Shown in pieces: positions 51,911-62,455 of a DNA stretch of 64,000 bases. Both the position numbers and the translations under genes were made by a program. The DNA is from Ziziphus jujuba (taxonomy: Eukaryota > Streptophyta > Magnoliopsida > Rosales > Rhamnaceae): assembly GCF_031755915.1 (NCBI RefSeq), contig NC_083387.1:6702501-6766500 (forward strand), written 5' to 3'. The first letter of the stretch is position 1; every line of letters begins with the position of its first letter. The notes below the pieces were generated by a model. That model had not been told where the DNA came from and did no database searches. It was given only the letters and a program-made list of their open reading frames with translations.

Positions 51911-54033
51911 CTCTCTCCCAGCTAAACTCTCGACGCCCTCGTCGCGCCTTCTTCCTTGCCCGCCGAATGTGATCTTTGAGTTGCCATTGTGTATCTTCGT
52001 GCTCCCCACTTACTTTGTCATTCGGTAAGTCCTTCTTCTTCACCAAGTATTTGGTGTAGTTAGGCACACCTCTATGTTGAACGACTCGATCCGCAGGTGT
52101 GGTTTCCACATTCTTGTCAGGTGAAATCACTATCACCATGGGTGCCCTTCTTGATTTACCTTTCTTTGAGGCTTCCTTGCCCCCTTTCCCTACAATGGGA
52201 AATGACCTCTCATAGGGTTCTATCACCCCCTTATGCTCCTTGTGTAGTGTTTTGGATTGTTGGGGTAGCGGCCTGACTAAGTTCCTTCCCTTAACCTCTG
52301 CATGCTTCGTCTCGTTGTCTCCACAACTTGAGGCCAATGCATGCAAGCTCACTTGCTCAAACTCCTTTGGTACATCTTGCACTTTAGGAGATGTCTTAGC
52401 ATGGCTTGGAGCATCCTTGCCAGGTTCTTGGGCAGCAACTAGGTTGATTTGCTCCTCCTTCTCCACCTGCAGTGCCGACAAAACTTTAGCCCCTCGCTTG
52501 CTAGCTTGTTCCATAGGCACCATGCACGTCACTCCCCCATCCATGATGCATAACATGTTTGCAAATGGGAGTGGGAAAGCCTTTACTTGGTTGAAGAATT
52601 TCATGCCAAGGACAACCTTATAGTCATCCATGGACACAACAGATAGGTTCAATTGGCCATCCCAGTCTCTGATGGTGGTTTTCACGCCTCTAGCAACTCC
52701 TTGGAGTGGCTTTGTGTCCGAATTTACCGCATTTACGGAGCCCTTTTCTTTTGTTGCCTTAATCCCAAGCCTTTGTGCCTCCTCCACCGATAGGAAATTA
52801 TGTGAGGCACCTGTGTCCACCAACGCCTTGGTGAGCACTCCATTGAGTTTTGCCTCTACGAACATTAGGCCACCCTTCTTTGTCTCCTTAGAGCAGCCCT
52901 GATAGCATTCAACAATTGTAAGGAACCTATACTAGTTCCTTCCTTTTGCTTCTCCTCGTATTGAGTAGTCATGGCATTTAAAGCCTTTCTCTTCGGACAA
53001 TCCCCAACCCAATGCGGTCCATCACATAAGAAATAAGAGTTTTTGGGTTTGGAAGCATCCTTACCTTCTTTAGATGTCTTCCACCTTGAGCTTTTTGGCT
53101 TATGTGCACTTTCTTCCCTTTCATCCTCTTTGGACCTACTAGGTTCTTTCCCACCTTTTCCATGGTTGTCTTTCCATTCCTTTGGCTTTGTAGAGTCTCT
53201 TTGGTTGGAGTAGTCAATGAAGCCTTCGACATATGCAATGGCACTAGCCAAATCTTGTACTCCACGCCTTTTAACTCCGTCTTTGCCCAAGGTTGTAGAC
53301 CATCCATGAAGTAGAAAAGAGAGTCTTTATCCGATAGGTCCGAGATCTCCAACACCAAGTTGGTGAACTCCTTGATGTATTCCCCGATATGGCCCACTTG
53401 CTTGAGTCGTCGAAGGCGACTCCTTGCCTCATCCTCGGCATTCTCCGGATAAAATTGCCTTTTTAGATTCTTTTTAAAGTCATCAAAGGTATGGAAAGTG
53501 TACGTACCTCGCTCTATGTCACTATGCCTCCTCCTCCACTATAACATGGCCGTGTCATTAAGGTAGAGAGTGGCAGTCATAATCTTTGAAGCATCGTCCA
53601 TAATGCCCATTGCTTCAAAGTATTGCTCCAAGCCCCAAAGGAAATTCTCGAGCTCCCTCGCATTCCTTGCCCCAGAATAGGACTTGGGCTTTGGTACATC
53701 GATTCGCGGCCCTTCGCGTATGGTGGTTGTCCCTGACACCACCGCCCTCTTGCAAAAAGCCCAATCACCCCTCATTTCCTCCATTTGTGTGTGGATAGTA
53801 TCCAATTCTTTCTCCAACATTGCACGAAGGTCTGCTACCTCTCCCATGCATTGGTCGCGTGTCGAGCGGAGCTCCCTCCTTAAGGCATCATCTAGTCCAT
53901 TGAGTAACCCTCTCACGGCTTGATTGATGATAATGTCCTCTGACTCTAGCCCATCTAAGCGACTCTCTAGTGCCTCAAACCGTTCATGCACTCAAGCCGC
54001 ATGCTCCTCCAGGCGTAACTCTACTCCAGTCAT
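51876..54033 (-). pseudogene. Gag-protease-like coding region of the nested element, broken
   Basis: On the minus strand a Gag coiled-coil region (ERFEALESRLDGLESED) starts near 54033, followed by the capsid-like RELENFLWGLEQYF and a zinc-knuckle-like CxxxPHWVGDC at about 52995-53035. Then a retropepsin-like domain shows ALVDTGASHNFLS at about 52800-52840 and a long basic tail that ends inside the LTR at 51876. Lesions seen: TGA at 53992-53994, TAG at 53539-53541, a one-base frame change near 53275, and another near 52880. So it cannot make full-length protein. The protease motif DTGAS is intact. In autonomous Ty3/Gypsy elements these domains are followed by RT, absent here. Confidence 0.8.
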
Positions 54034-54210
54034 CACATCCTTGGACTTGGACTTATGCCTCTGCCTCCTCGCATTGGGGTTGCGTTGCTCTTCACGCCTC
54101 GCACATCGGTAGCTCCCTCCACATTGATGGTAATCTCCAAGCTAGCCGTCTTGCCTACTTCCACGTTATGTCAACGGTATGCTTGAGTAGCAATTGGCTC
54201 TGATACCAAC

Positions 54211-54668
54211 TGTCACGGGCCTAACTTTTCCAACACTCCCGTGTGGCACTTAGCACATCCTTTGCTAAGTAAGCCTTGCGCGCAAGCTATCACAATGCAG
54301 AAGCTAAGAGAAGTAGAGTAGGAAGTAGGAGAGTTTGAGAAAATGTGGAAAGTACTTGTATTGCTAGAATACTTGGATATGTTACAAATGAGAGTCCAAT
54401 CCTTTATATAGAGGGCTTGGCACGTATCACAAAAATATAAAGTTCTAGATATGTACACATGTCACCTATCTAATTAGGGTTCTAGATTATTCTAGGGTTA
54501 TGTATAAGATATTTACATGGAGTATTCTAGAGAGATTCCAATCTACATTAGTCTAGGTTTCTCTTGAATCTTCTAGAATCTTCCAGGCTTCTCTTGGATC
54601 TTCATGGAGAGTGTAGAGTATTCCGGTTAAATCTCAAGGATTCCACTCCTTTTGCACAGGACGTGACA
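54211..54668 (-). repeat. LTR of the nested element (5' LTR in its own orientation)
   Basis: 458 bp with intact TG/CA ends (TGTCACG...CGTGACA). It is followed on the minus strand by the tRNA-iMet primer-binding site. This copy would carry the promoter of the element. Confidence 0.9.
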
Positions 54669-54684
54669 TAAAACTCACTTATCA

Positions 54685-55650
54685 CTCGTCCCTGTATTTA
54701 AGAGACTGGCTCCTTGAGTTAATTCCCAGTTGATTCTCTTTTATCAAACACTACCGCAAATTTCAGAAAATTACGCCTCAAGATTTTGGAGTTTCAATCT
54801 CTTTCTTGCTATCTTTCATCAAACAGTGTTCACAATTTTTCAAGATTCTCATTCATTCTACAATCTTGGAATGCAATTAACCTCTAAGTACGTACATATA
54901 AACTTTTCAAAATTTTTTTGCAGTAAATTTTGCTTTTTATCTGTCTGATCCTTTCTGGTTTTTTTAGTTCTTTTCATCGCTAAGTTTGTCAATAAACAAA
55001 TAAAGAAATCCAATAACCTCTACAAATAAATGATCGTAGATTCTTGAATGGGCCGGGTCTTTAATTAGCTTATTTTCTTTCACTTTCTTAATCTTGGTAT
55101 TTGAATTTTTTTCTCTATACCCTCTTTCTTCTTCGTTTACAGAGATGACGAACCCATCAGAGAATCCAGCAAATGAACATTAGTTGCGCCAAAATTGGTA
55201 TTCCCAGATCAAGGAAAAGAAGGAAACTTTATTGAAGCCTCAGATCTTCTTTTATACACTTGGATTACTACACAGTAAGAAGGGTAAAAAAATTTAAGTG
55301 ATTGTTTCCAAAAATCATGTTAATGTCTAAGATTTATTTATTTTTAAAAGTATGTTAGTCTTAAACCGATGAACTATTAAGACCAAAAAAAAAAAAAAAA
55401 GACACATAATCATGTTTTGATCTGTGGGTAATTAGGGTTACGAATTAGTGCGGTCGTAGTTAATTTACAGTAACTTTTATGATTATCTCTAATTTAATTT
55501 TGTGCGTGAACCCTTTTCTTGAATTATAGTGATCATACTATGGTGGAAGACTTGCATAAAATCTATGTGATGGTGATTTGTCGTGGCGGTATGAAAAAGT
55601 GAGAAGCAACTAATTCAATTATATTCTTAGCTTTTACCTCATCTAATTCA
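54685..55650 (+). pseudogene. 5' half of a second copy of the local gene family
   Basis: After the insertion, TATTTAAGAGACTGG at about 54695 continues the promoter/5'UTR homologous to 44440-44640. A leader intron follows, and ATG at about 55144 opens MTNPSENPANEH then TAG; the frame continues after the stop with NWYSQIKEKKETLLKPQ and FFYTLGLLHS, ending at a good donor A|GTAAGAAG (about 55278). The exon is longer and its donor better than in the 44.9-kb copy. Downstream exons are missing; homology runs to about 55650 in intron sequence only. Confidence 0.55.
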
Positions 55651-55740
55651 TGTTATTGCTTTTAGTTATCATTTTTAATATGCTTGATTTTCTATTATAT
55701 ATTCTATTACATTCTTTTTTGGTAATATTTTCTTTTTCTT

Positions 55741-58030
55741 TTACTTTTTTGTTTTTTGTTTGAGAAAATTGGTACTATTTTCTATTACATTTAGAAAGAA
55801 AAATGTTTCAACGATGCTGTACAGAGTATAAATTATGAAGGCATAAACACCATCCTTTTCCTTTCCACACACCCCAGGGGAATAATATAATATATACCGG
55901 TTGATAATACCATGATGACGCACCAACTGCAAGGCCCCACGTGTATTTGACAAGGGCAAAACTGGGAGATAATGAAATAGGAAAGGAAACAATACCATGT
56001 AGAAGAAACGCCCAGCTGGTAGGTTATGTGGCTACAAAACAATCTGGGTTGACAAGCCTTCAAACATCGAGATTATTATTATTATTATTTTTAAACTTCA
56101 AACTTTCAGATCTAAGATTTTTAATTTTTAATTAATTAATTTATTTCTTGCGAAAAACATACCAATCTAAAAGCAACTTCGTTGCATTTTAATATCTAAT
56201 CATATATAGTATTTTTTTTAACCGATTGCATTTTTAAATCAAATTTGATATCAAATTTACAATTAGCAAATTTTAATAATATATTATATATAATAAAATT
56301 TATAAAATCCACACCATTTATTAATAAAATATAATTTTTTACTTATTTTTAATTGATAAAAATAAATTTCAATAAGATTTATTACCATTTACTACTTAAA
56401 TTATTATAAATTTATTTTTTATTAATAAAAATAGATCTATTACTTTTTTTTGGGGTAATTGAAAAAAATAAATCTATTACTATTTAACAATTATTACAAT
56501 CTGTTAATGCTTTTTTTAATATATACAATAAAAAAGCTAATATTAAAAATTAATATTGATATTAATATTTATTATAAAAAATTTATATCAATGTCAAATA
56601 TTAAAAATATTAATTATAAAAATATTTATCGTTAAAGAAGATCTCTTTATTTTATAACTTTACAAGCAAAACCCGAGGTGTGAAGTGCATAACACGAGGC
56701 GGACTGGTGGGAGGCAGAGCCGCGGAGGAAAATAAAAAGACAAATATAAGAGGACAAATCTTAATTATTTTTTCGAGTGTTTAACATATATTATGAATAA
56801 AAACCTCATTCCAATCAACATCAAAGTCAAAGAAATTGAAGAAAATATCTGAAACATTGTACAGTTCGGCATAGGACAAAAAATTGGAATACGTCATGAA
56901 GCACCATCATCAGGAATCCGCAAAAACGGCACAATTTAAAGAAATAAATAAAGTAAATAACGAAAAGCTTTTTTTTCTTTTGAAAAAAAAACGAAAGGCT
57001 CTGGTGCACAACAAAGTGAAGAGTGTAGACGCATCGCGGCAACAGCCGCTAGGGCCCACATGCTGCATTGTTTATAAAAAATAAAATATATATATATATA
57101 TATAAAAAAAGAAAAAAAAAACTCTTTTTGTTTCATTAAAAAGTGGAAAAATATAAAGAGTCATTCAAATATTTTCACGACATTGGAGATTCAATTCTCT
57201 CTTTAAAAAAAAAGAGCAATTATTAACTTCTTCTTTTAGCCTAAAAAAGAAAAAGCAATTATTAACTTCTTCTATTCACACGTGCATGTTCTTAATATAT
57301 ATTTTTTTAATCTTTTTGGTAATAATGGGGTACCAACTCTCCAAAACAATAAAACACCTACACACAAACAAATCATCATGAAGCAACCCCAATTACATCT
57401 TCAAATAAAAAGTTTCTGTTCTCGAAAGGCTGCCACGAAGGATTTCATTCCAAATTTTCTTTTTTGGTGTTTCATGCAGAATAATAACCAGTGCCAGTAG
57501 AAATATTGCATTCTTCTCTTTTAATGTGTCCACACACCAATCACATTAAAATCATTGTAAAAAAGGGTGCATATAACGGGGACGTATATAAGAAGAATTT
57601 TGCTTTTTGTTATCATTGATGATGATGGTTAATGTATATGATAAATTTTAATTAGAAATATTTAAATATATATTTTTATATTAAAATTTTAAAATTAAAT
57701 TTTTTAATAATAATTTTTTAAATTATTATTTTACATATAAATTTTATTGATAAATTGCATTTTTTCATATAAAGGGATTATAAAAGGTAGGGGCAGTCCC
57801 ATTGAAGGGAAAGCTTTTCTCTCGACTATTTAGTTCTCTAGTTTGTAGTCTGATTTGCTAAGCTAATGGAGTTGAGTTGGGCAAAAATTTCCTGTTTCAA
57901 CAATGAATGTGGCTAGCTTTTTTGCATATGCAATTTGTTTTGCCTTTCTGATCCACTTCTTTCTAGGTTTTTTAGCTTTTTATTTTCCCAAGTTTGTTTA
58001 TGATATAAAGACTAGAAACTCCATGATAGA
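55741..58030. repeat. Segmental duplication, copy 2 (partner 47521-49060)
   Basis: It carries the same ordered landmarks as copy 1 but is longer because of added AT-rich DNA (56090-56640) and a (TA)n run at about 57087-57105. No gene is seen in it. Confidence 0.7.
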
Positions 58031-58123
58031 TCATATATGTTCTTGAATGCTGTCTTTGTCTGCTTTTGCATTCTTGAACCTTTGCTGATTGTTTCTCTGT
58101 CTCTCCTTCCTTCATTTACAGAG

Positions 58124-58288
58124 ATGATGACAAAGCCTTTAAAGAAGCCGGGAATTGAAATACCAGATAATGGGAATCAAGGGAAGCACAAAATTTGCAA
58201 CTTTGGGCGTTGCCTTATTGAGAGGAGCTGTAGTGAAACGTCGCCTATTCTATCATACACTCAAAGTACTACGAAAAACCATGAGTAA
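58124..58288 (+). CDS. Short exon-like ORF (54 aa) in the same 5' context as the local gene family
   Basis: The preceding TTACAG|AGATG and the pyrimidine-rich intron end are built like the start of the copies at 44884 and 55144. The peptide begins MMTKPLKKPGIEIPDNG and ends TAA. It has little or no sequence in common with the others beyond the first residues. It may be a third, more distant copy or only a relic; I do not recognise a domain. A possible next exon at about 58399 (GATCAAGGAGTATGAAG) follows a T/C-rich acceptor. Confidence 0.3.
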   Translation: MMTKPLKKPGIEIPDNGNQGKHKICNFGRCLIERSCSETSPILSYTQSTTKNHE

Positions 58289-58519
58289 AACCTATCAATA
58301 TGTCATTTATATGTCATTTACCAAAACCATGTTACATCTTTAATTTTTCTATTCCTATTTATGGTTTTTTTTTCCCCCCCTTTTTCTTTTTGAAAGGATC
58401 AAGGAGTATGAAGATTCTTAATCATGTTTTTGGTCCTTTTAATGATGTTTGGGTAGATGGGAAGAGAATAATAAAATCAGTTGGGAATTTTTGTAGCATA
58501 ATGATACATCCTTTTTAAA

Positions 58520-59330
58520 ATACATGATCACAAGTTATTTGGCATATAATTATCATTGCTTGTATTGTACAAGCATGCAAATTAATTGGAAGAAATTAAA
58601 AAACACTGAAAATCAGTTGAGTTAGCATTCTTATAAATGTTGCTTGTACTTAGAGAACAATAGTCATATAACCTACGCGATCCATTACTCATAAGAAGTC
58701 CATTGTGTCGGGATTAGTTTCCAGAAGATGCCGTTTGTTCCAACAGATGCTATGACAATAGCATTGGTCCATAGAGTTCAATTGAGGCATGTATATATAA
58801 CTATTAACACAAAGTCATTTTTAAAAACGACCATCACTATCTTATTCCTTTTATTTGTCTATATTATTCATCCTTAGTGTATATGTATTTGGCAAAAGTA
58901 TGTGATTCTTTTTTTTTTTTTTTTTTCTTAAAGCTTTTTTGTAATGCCACGACATGTGATTCAGAAATATACTTTTTGGTAAATACAAATATTCGGAAAG
59001 ATACTTTGGTAGCAATTCTATCCAACCAGGCGGTTGGTTGCTGAATTAAAAAACCAAAAAGAAAATTTGTGTACGGACAAAACTCAGCATTAAAATGGCG
59101 ACGATTATTTTATTGATTTTATTAGTCTTTTAGTGTGTACGGACTCGATCTCATTTTTCTTTTTCTGATTTTCGTTTTAATCCAATATTTACCACCGTCT
59201 TCTCTCAGTCTTCACTCTTAATATTCCCAGGCTCGCTTGCAAGAGCGCCTGCAACTCCTGCTTTTCTATTTTTTTTGGCTTGAAACTCCTGCTTTTCTTC
59301 TTACTCGCCTATAAAAACAGCAATATTAGA
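58520..59330. other. Intergenic region
   Basis: AT-rich, no coding potential, poly-T run at 58910-58927. From about 59150 the base composition becomes pyrimidine-rich, probably the promoter of the next transcript. Confidence 0.45.
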
Positions 59331-59339
59331 TTCAACTTC

Positions 59340-60835
59340 TGCACCTGCCACCCCCTACATTCATAAACCGTCCTTAGCCCTCAGTCGTTAGTTCCGTCCC
59401 TCTGCTTGGCTGTGTTTTCCACCCCTCTAAGTTCCGCCGCAGGAGTTGCCTTCTATTTCTCATCCGTCTGAGGCTAACGGGACCTGAGGTAATATTTTCG
59501 CCATAAACTTATTCCTGCTTTTAAGGATTATGCCCATGTTAAATAAATAAATAATTTATGGATTTAGTATAATTAATTAGTGGGCATATTTATACTGAAA
59601 TTGATTTATTTTTATTATTTTGTAATAGAATCTTATTCATATATTCTCTATATATTCCGGTTGATACATTGGAAGATTAATTTTTTTTTTTTTTATAAAT
59701 CCATTGATTTATTTATATTTTTTTATTATTATTATATTATTAAATTATTATTATTTTGGTGTGCGTTACAATTAATAGGTAAATCTGATTTGCAGAGACT
59801 ATAAAAAATTTAGTACAATAAACAAATACATATCGTATTTTTGGCATTAAGGTTTTCAGAAATTATTAAGAGTAGTATGTTCATAAGCGCTATTTTATAT
59901 TGTTTTCTATTTTATAGGATTAAAAATTTAATTTATCAATGATTGAATTTGAAAGTTAATAATTTATATTTTAATGGAATTCATTATATATATTTTAAAT
60001 CCTTAAATTCTAACAATCCATTCTCAAGTTCAATCTCTTACCTCCTTAACTGCACAGTTATATATGTATATATATATACACCTTTTGAGTGTTTTCTCGG
60101 ATTCTTTTTTTTTTTTTTAAGGGAAAAAAAGCTTAATAGTTAGTATTTTTACTTTTATATTTATTTTCAATTGTTAATGAGGCTACAAATCCATATTGAT
60201 TGATGATGAAAAAATTTCAGGAAATACTGGAAAAAACAATTCGTGCTTGGGTCCCAAAGAGGATGTTTGGATGAGGCTGCAACATTTCATGAAGTGGCAT
60301 TCAATGCCACCAGATTGATTGTTAAACCTGAATTTGTTGTCATAGAGACAAACAGAGTAAAAATTGTTATAAGGGAATATGACAACATGACAGTGTAATA
60401 CTTTATTTGATAACCTCATTTATATAATTATTTATTGGTTTGTTATCTTATTATTTTTGATTTTTTGTTTTCCAAACCTTCCTTCAATGAGCTGAAATTT
60501 GAAACGGTGAAGCAGTGATAGACCAGATATGTGCTCTAAATAATACAGAGCGATTGGGAGATCAAAGGAAAAATATTAGAGATAGGTACGGAAATTTTTG
60601 GATTATAAAGGACAAGGAGGGGTTTGCCCTTTGGATATATGGGCTTATTAAGAAATTTGCAGTTCAGGGATGCATGGGAATCTTCCTATACGGTTCAACT
60701 TTTGTCGGTGCTCTCATCTTACTGGCATTGATTTGCTATTATGGTTCCTATGCATTGTTTCCAGAACGGGTAGAGTCGATGGAGAAACAAGTAGTGTATG
60801 ATAAGTGGAAAGATTTGAGGGAAAAAGAGTTCTAA
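59340..60835 (+). CDS. Orphan two-exon gene or relic for a small protein with one membrane span
   Basis: A likely 5'UTR exon (about 59340-59490, no ATG) ends at donor GACCTGAG|GTAATATT. An exon opening after TTTCAG at 60220 is open in one frame for 58 codons (KYWKKQFVLGSQRG...REYDNMTV) to TAA 60396. An exon after GAAGCAG (60514) is open to TAA at 60835 for about 106 codons: ALNNTERLGDQRKNIRDRYG, then a hydrophobic segment (FLYGSTFVGALILLALICYY) and a charged tail. The two open pieces would join well as ...DNMTV|IDQICAL... but no GT-AG pair gives that phase. Neither exon has a good ATG, so either the start lies elsewhere or it is a pseudogene. I know no family for it. Confidence 0.35.
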
Positions 60836-62090
60836 AAGTGGTTGTAAAAGGGGAAGGATATGATTTGGTCGTTTTTCAATTGGCTTTGCAAGCTTATTGG
60901 AATGAAAAAAGTATGATCGAAATGACAATTACTTTGTAGAGCAATTACATATTTTGTCTGTTTTAGTTTTTCATGGTGGTGTTTGACCATTCTTGCCAGC
61001 TGGGGCTCCATTTTCTGGATAAGAAATTTATCAAGTTGTAAAATTTTCTTTGCGTGTGATTATTTCTGTTTCACACCAGTAGTAAATGAGCTTTTTGCTT
61101 TGTAGTTGACACATTGTGTTATTTAAAATCTTGTTTTAGTCTTATAACATTTGCTGCATCATGAGCAATCATTTGGGAAGATGTCAAATCTGGAACAGGG
61201 CAAAGGAAGATGTCAACAGTAGTAGACAGCTTGTTCATTTCTTCTTCTTCTTTTTTTTTTTTTTTGGGGGGCAGATATTAGACTTCTTAATCAGCTCGTT
61301 TATTATATATTTATTGCTATAAATGTATTTATTATGTAGTTTATCAGTAAAAATTTAAATTCAGTTACATAGAAGCCTTTAAACCAATGAGAAAAATTTA
61401 TATGCACCCGGTTGTATGGGTTCTGTGGAGTGCATTATTTTAAAAAACTTGTTATGGCTTGCCTCAAGGTGAGGTACACAAAAAATGTCCCAAGTTTTAA
61501 AATTTGGGATATTACTCCTATGAGGCACATGCTTCAAGAGATGTGCCACACACACCCCAGGCATAGAAATGTGCTTTCTTACGCCTTGAATAAAGAAGTA
61601 TATCTGTCATAGATATAGTTAAATCTAATCTTTTTTAATTCTTTTTATAAAAAAATTCTCTTATCTTTATAAATTATTATTTATTAATTAGAAGTTATTT
61701 TATATTGTATATTTATCTATAATATATTAATTTTATAGTTATATAAATTTTAATTGGTTTATTTTGCAATTTAAAAATTATTTATATTTTTATCTTTTAA
61801 TTTCATATCAAATTAAACATATATTTAATTTTTGAAAAGTTTAGGCCTCAACGCGTAGTATTTTGGCCTTGCTTTATAATAATGAAATGCATCATCTTGT
61901 GCTTTTACCTTTTAAAACATTCACATTCACGGTGTGATGACATGATGGTGTGATACCAGCATTTCATACAAGATTTTCTCTAAAATGGCTTTCGGTTTAG
62001 CAAAGTTTGCATGGTCAAGGACAAAGCTAGTGAGCGTGACCATGGCTTCCAAGGTTTTTAATTTTTTTTTTATATTATATATATATATAT
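60836..62090. other. Intergenic region
   Basis: 3' flank of the orphan gene, then AT-rich DNA with a poly-T/G-run feature at 61251-61270 and a TA run at 62071-62090. No gene seen. Confidence 0.45.
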
Positions 62091-62149
62091 ACAGTGCATT
62101 TACAACGCGATAAGACTACACTCTATCCATCTGGAACAAAAACGTTTTT

Positions 62150-62455
62150 AATTTCACAGCAGTTGGATTTGAATTTTGGATCTGGACGGATGAGATTGAA
62201 GGTGGGCTCACGTGTGAAATTCTTGGCAAATCTCCCTTTCCCGCTCGCAAAACACCACATCAGGTCGCAAATCTTCACTCGCACCAGCTCTCTGATTCCC
62301 CACACCATCTCTGACCAGCTCGTACAAAATCCAGTTCCTTTCCCCTGCTTGCAAAACTCAGACCACCATCTCTTCTTCTCTTCTCCCCGTTCTGATTCCC
62401 ACACTAGCATAGACCAACTTTCACCACTATCACTATCAGCTAAGAGTGTTGGTAT
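62150..62455 (+). other. Possible 5' exon of a gene leaving the window
   Basis: A stretch of higher G+C and pyrimidine content stands out between AT-rich flanks and ends at donor-like TGTTG|GTATGG (about 62453). A frame from ATG 62190 (MRLKVGSRVKFLANLPF) is open to this donor, but the composition also fits a leader. A next exon may start after TTTCCATAG at about 62569. No domain is recognisable. Confidence 0.3.

Larger units (their letters stand above)
51452..54668 (-). mobile_element. Non-autonomous LTR retrotransposon with gag (TR-GAG type), nested
   Basis: Two direct LTRs (51452-51910 and 54211-54668) enclose 2.3 kb. The element is read on the minus strand. Next to the 54211 LTR the minus strand reads GT-TGGTATCAGAGCC, a primer-binding site matching initiator tRNA-Met. 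A purine tract GGGAGAGAG abuts the other LTR. LTR ends are TGTCACG...CGTGACA, with TAAA on both sides (51448-51451, 54669-54672) as target duplication. The inside codes only for Gag and a protease-like domain; there is no room or trace of reverse transcriptase, RNase H or integrase. It would depend on proteins of another element. Confidence 0.85.
49918..54684. mobile_element. Solo LTR (about 1.5 kb) interrupted by a nested element
   Basis: It begins TGATGGGATG at 49918 and ends ACTTATCA at 54684 (TGAT...ATCA inverted ends). It is flanked by a 5-bp direct repeat CTCGT (49913-49917 and 54685-54689), the mark of an LTR element insertion. Without the inner element (51452-54668) it is about 1.5 kb and has no coding frame, so a solo LTR left by recombination, or a short non-coding element, is the best reading. 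The paralogous locus has GCGCTCGT joined directly to CTCAGTATTTAAG at 44433-44453, i.e. the empty site. Confidence 0.75.

Noticed and set aside
52240..52902. Plus-strand frames in the nested retroelement
   Set aside because: They are antisense to the protease-like domain, which has recognisable motifs on the minus strand.
55144..55280. Similarity of YTLGLLHD/KKFE exon to histidine phosphotransfer proteins
   Set aside because: Only a few hydrophobic positions agree and the phosphorylated His motif is absent, so I leave the family unnamed.
62123..62410. Minus-strand 95-codon frame opposite the 62.2-kb exon-like block
   Set aside because: No splice or start context; the plus strand has the better donor, so it is taken as the antisense shadow.
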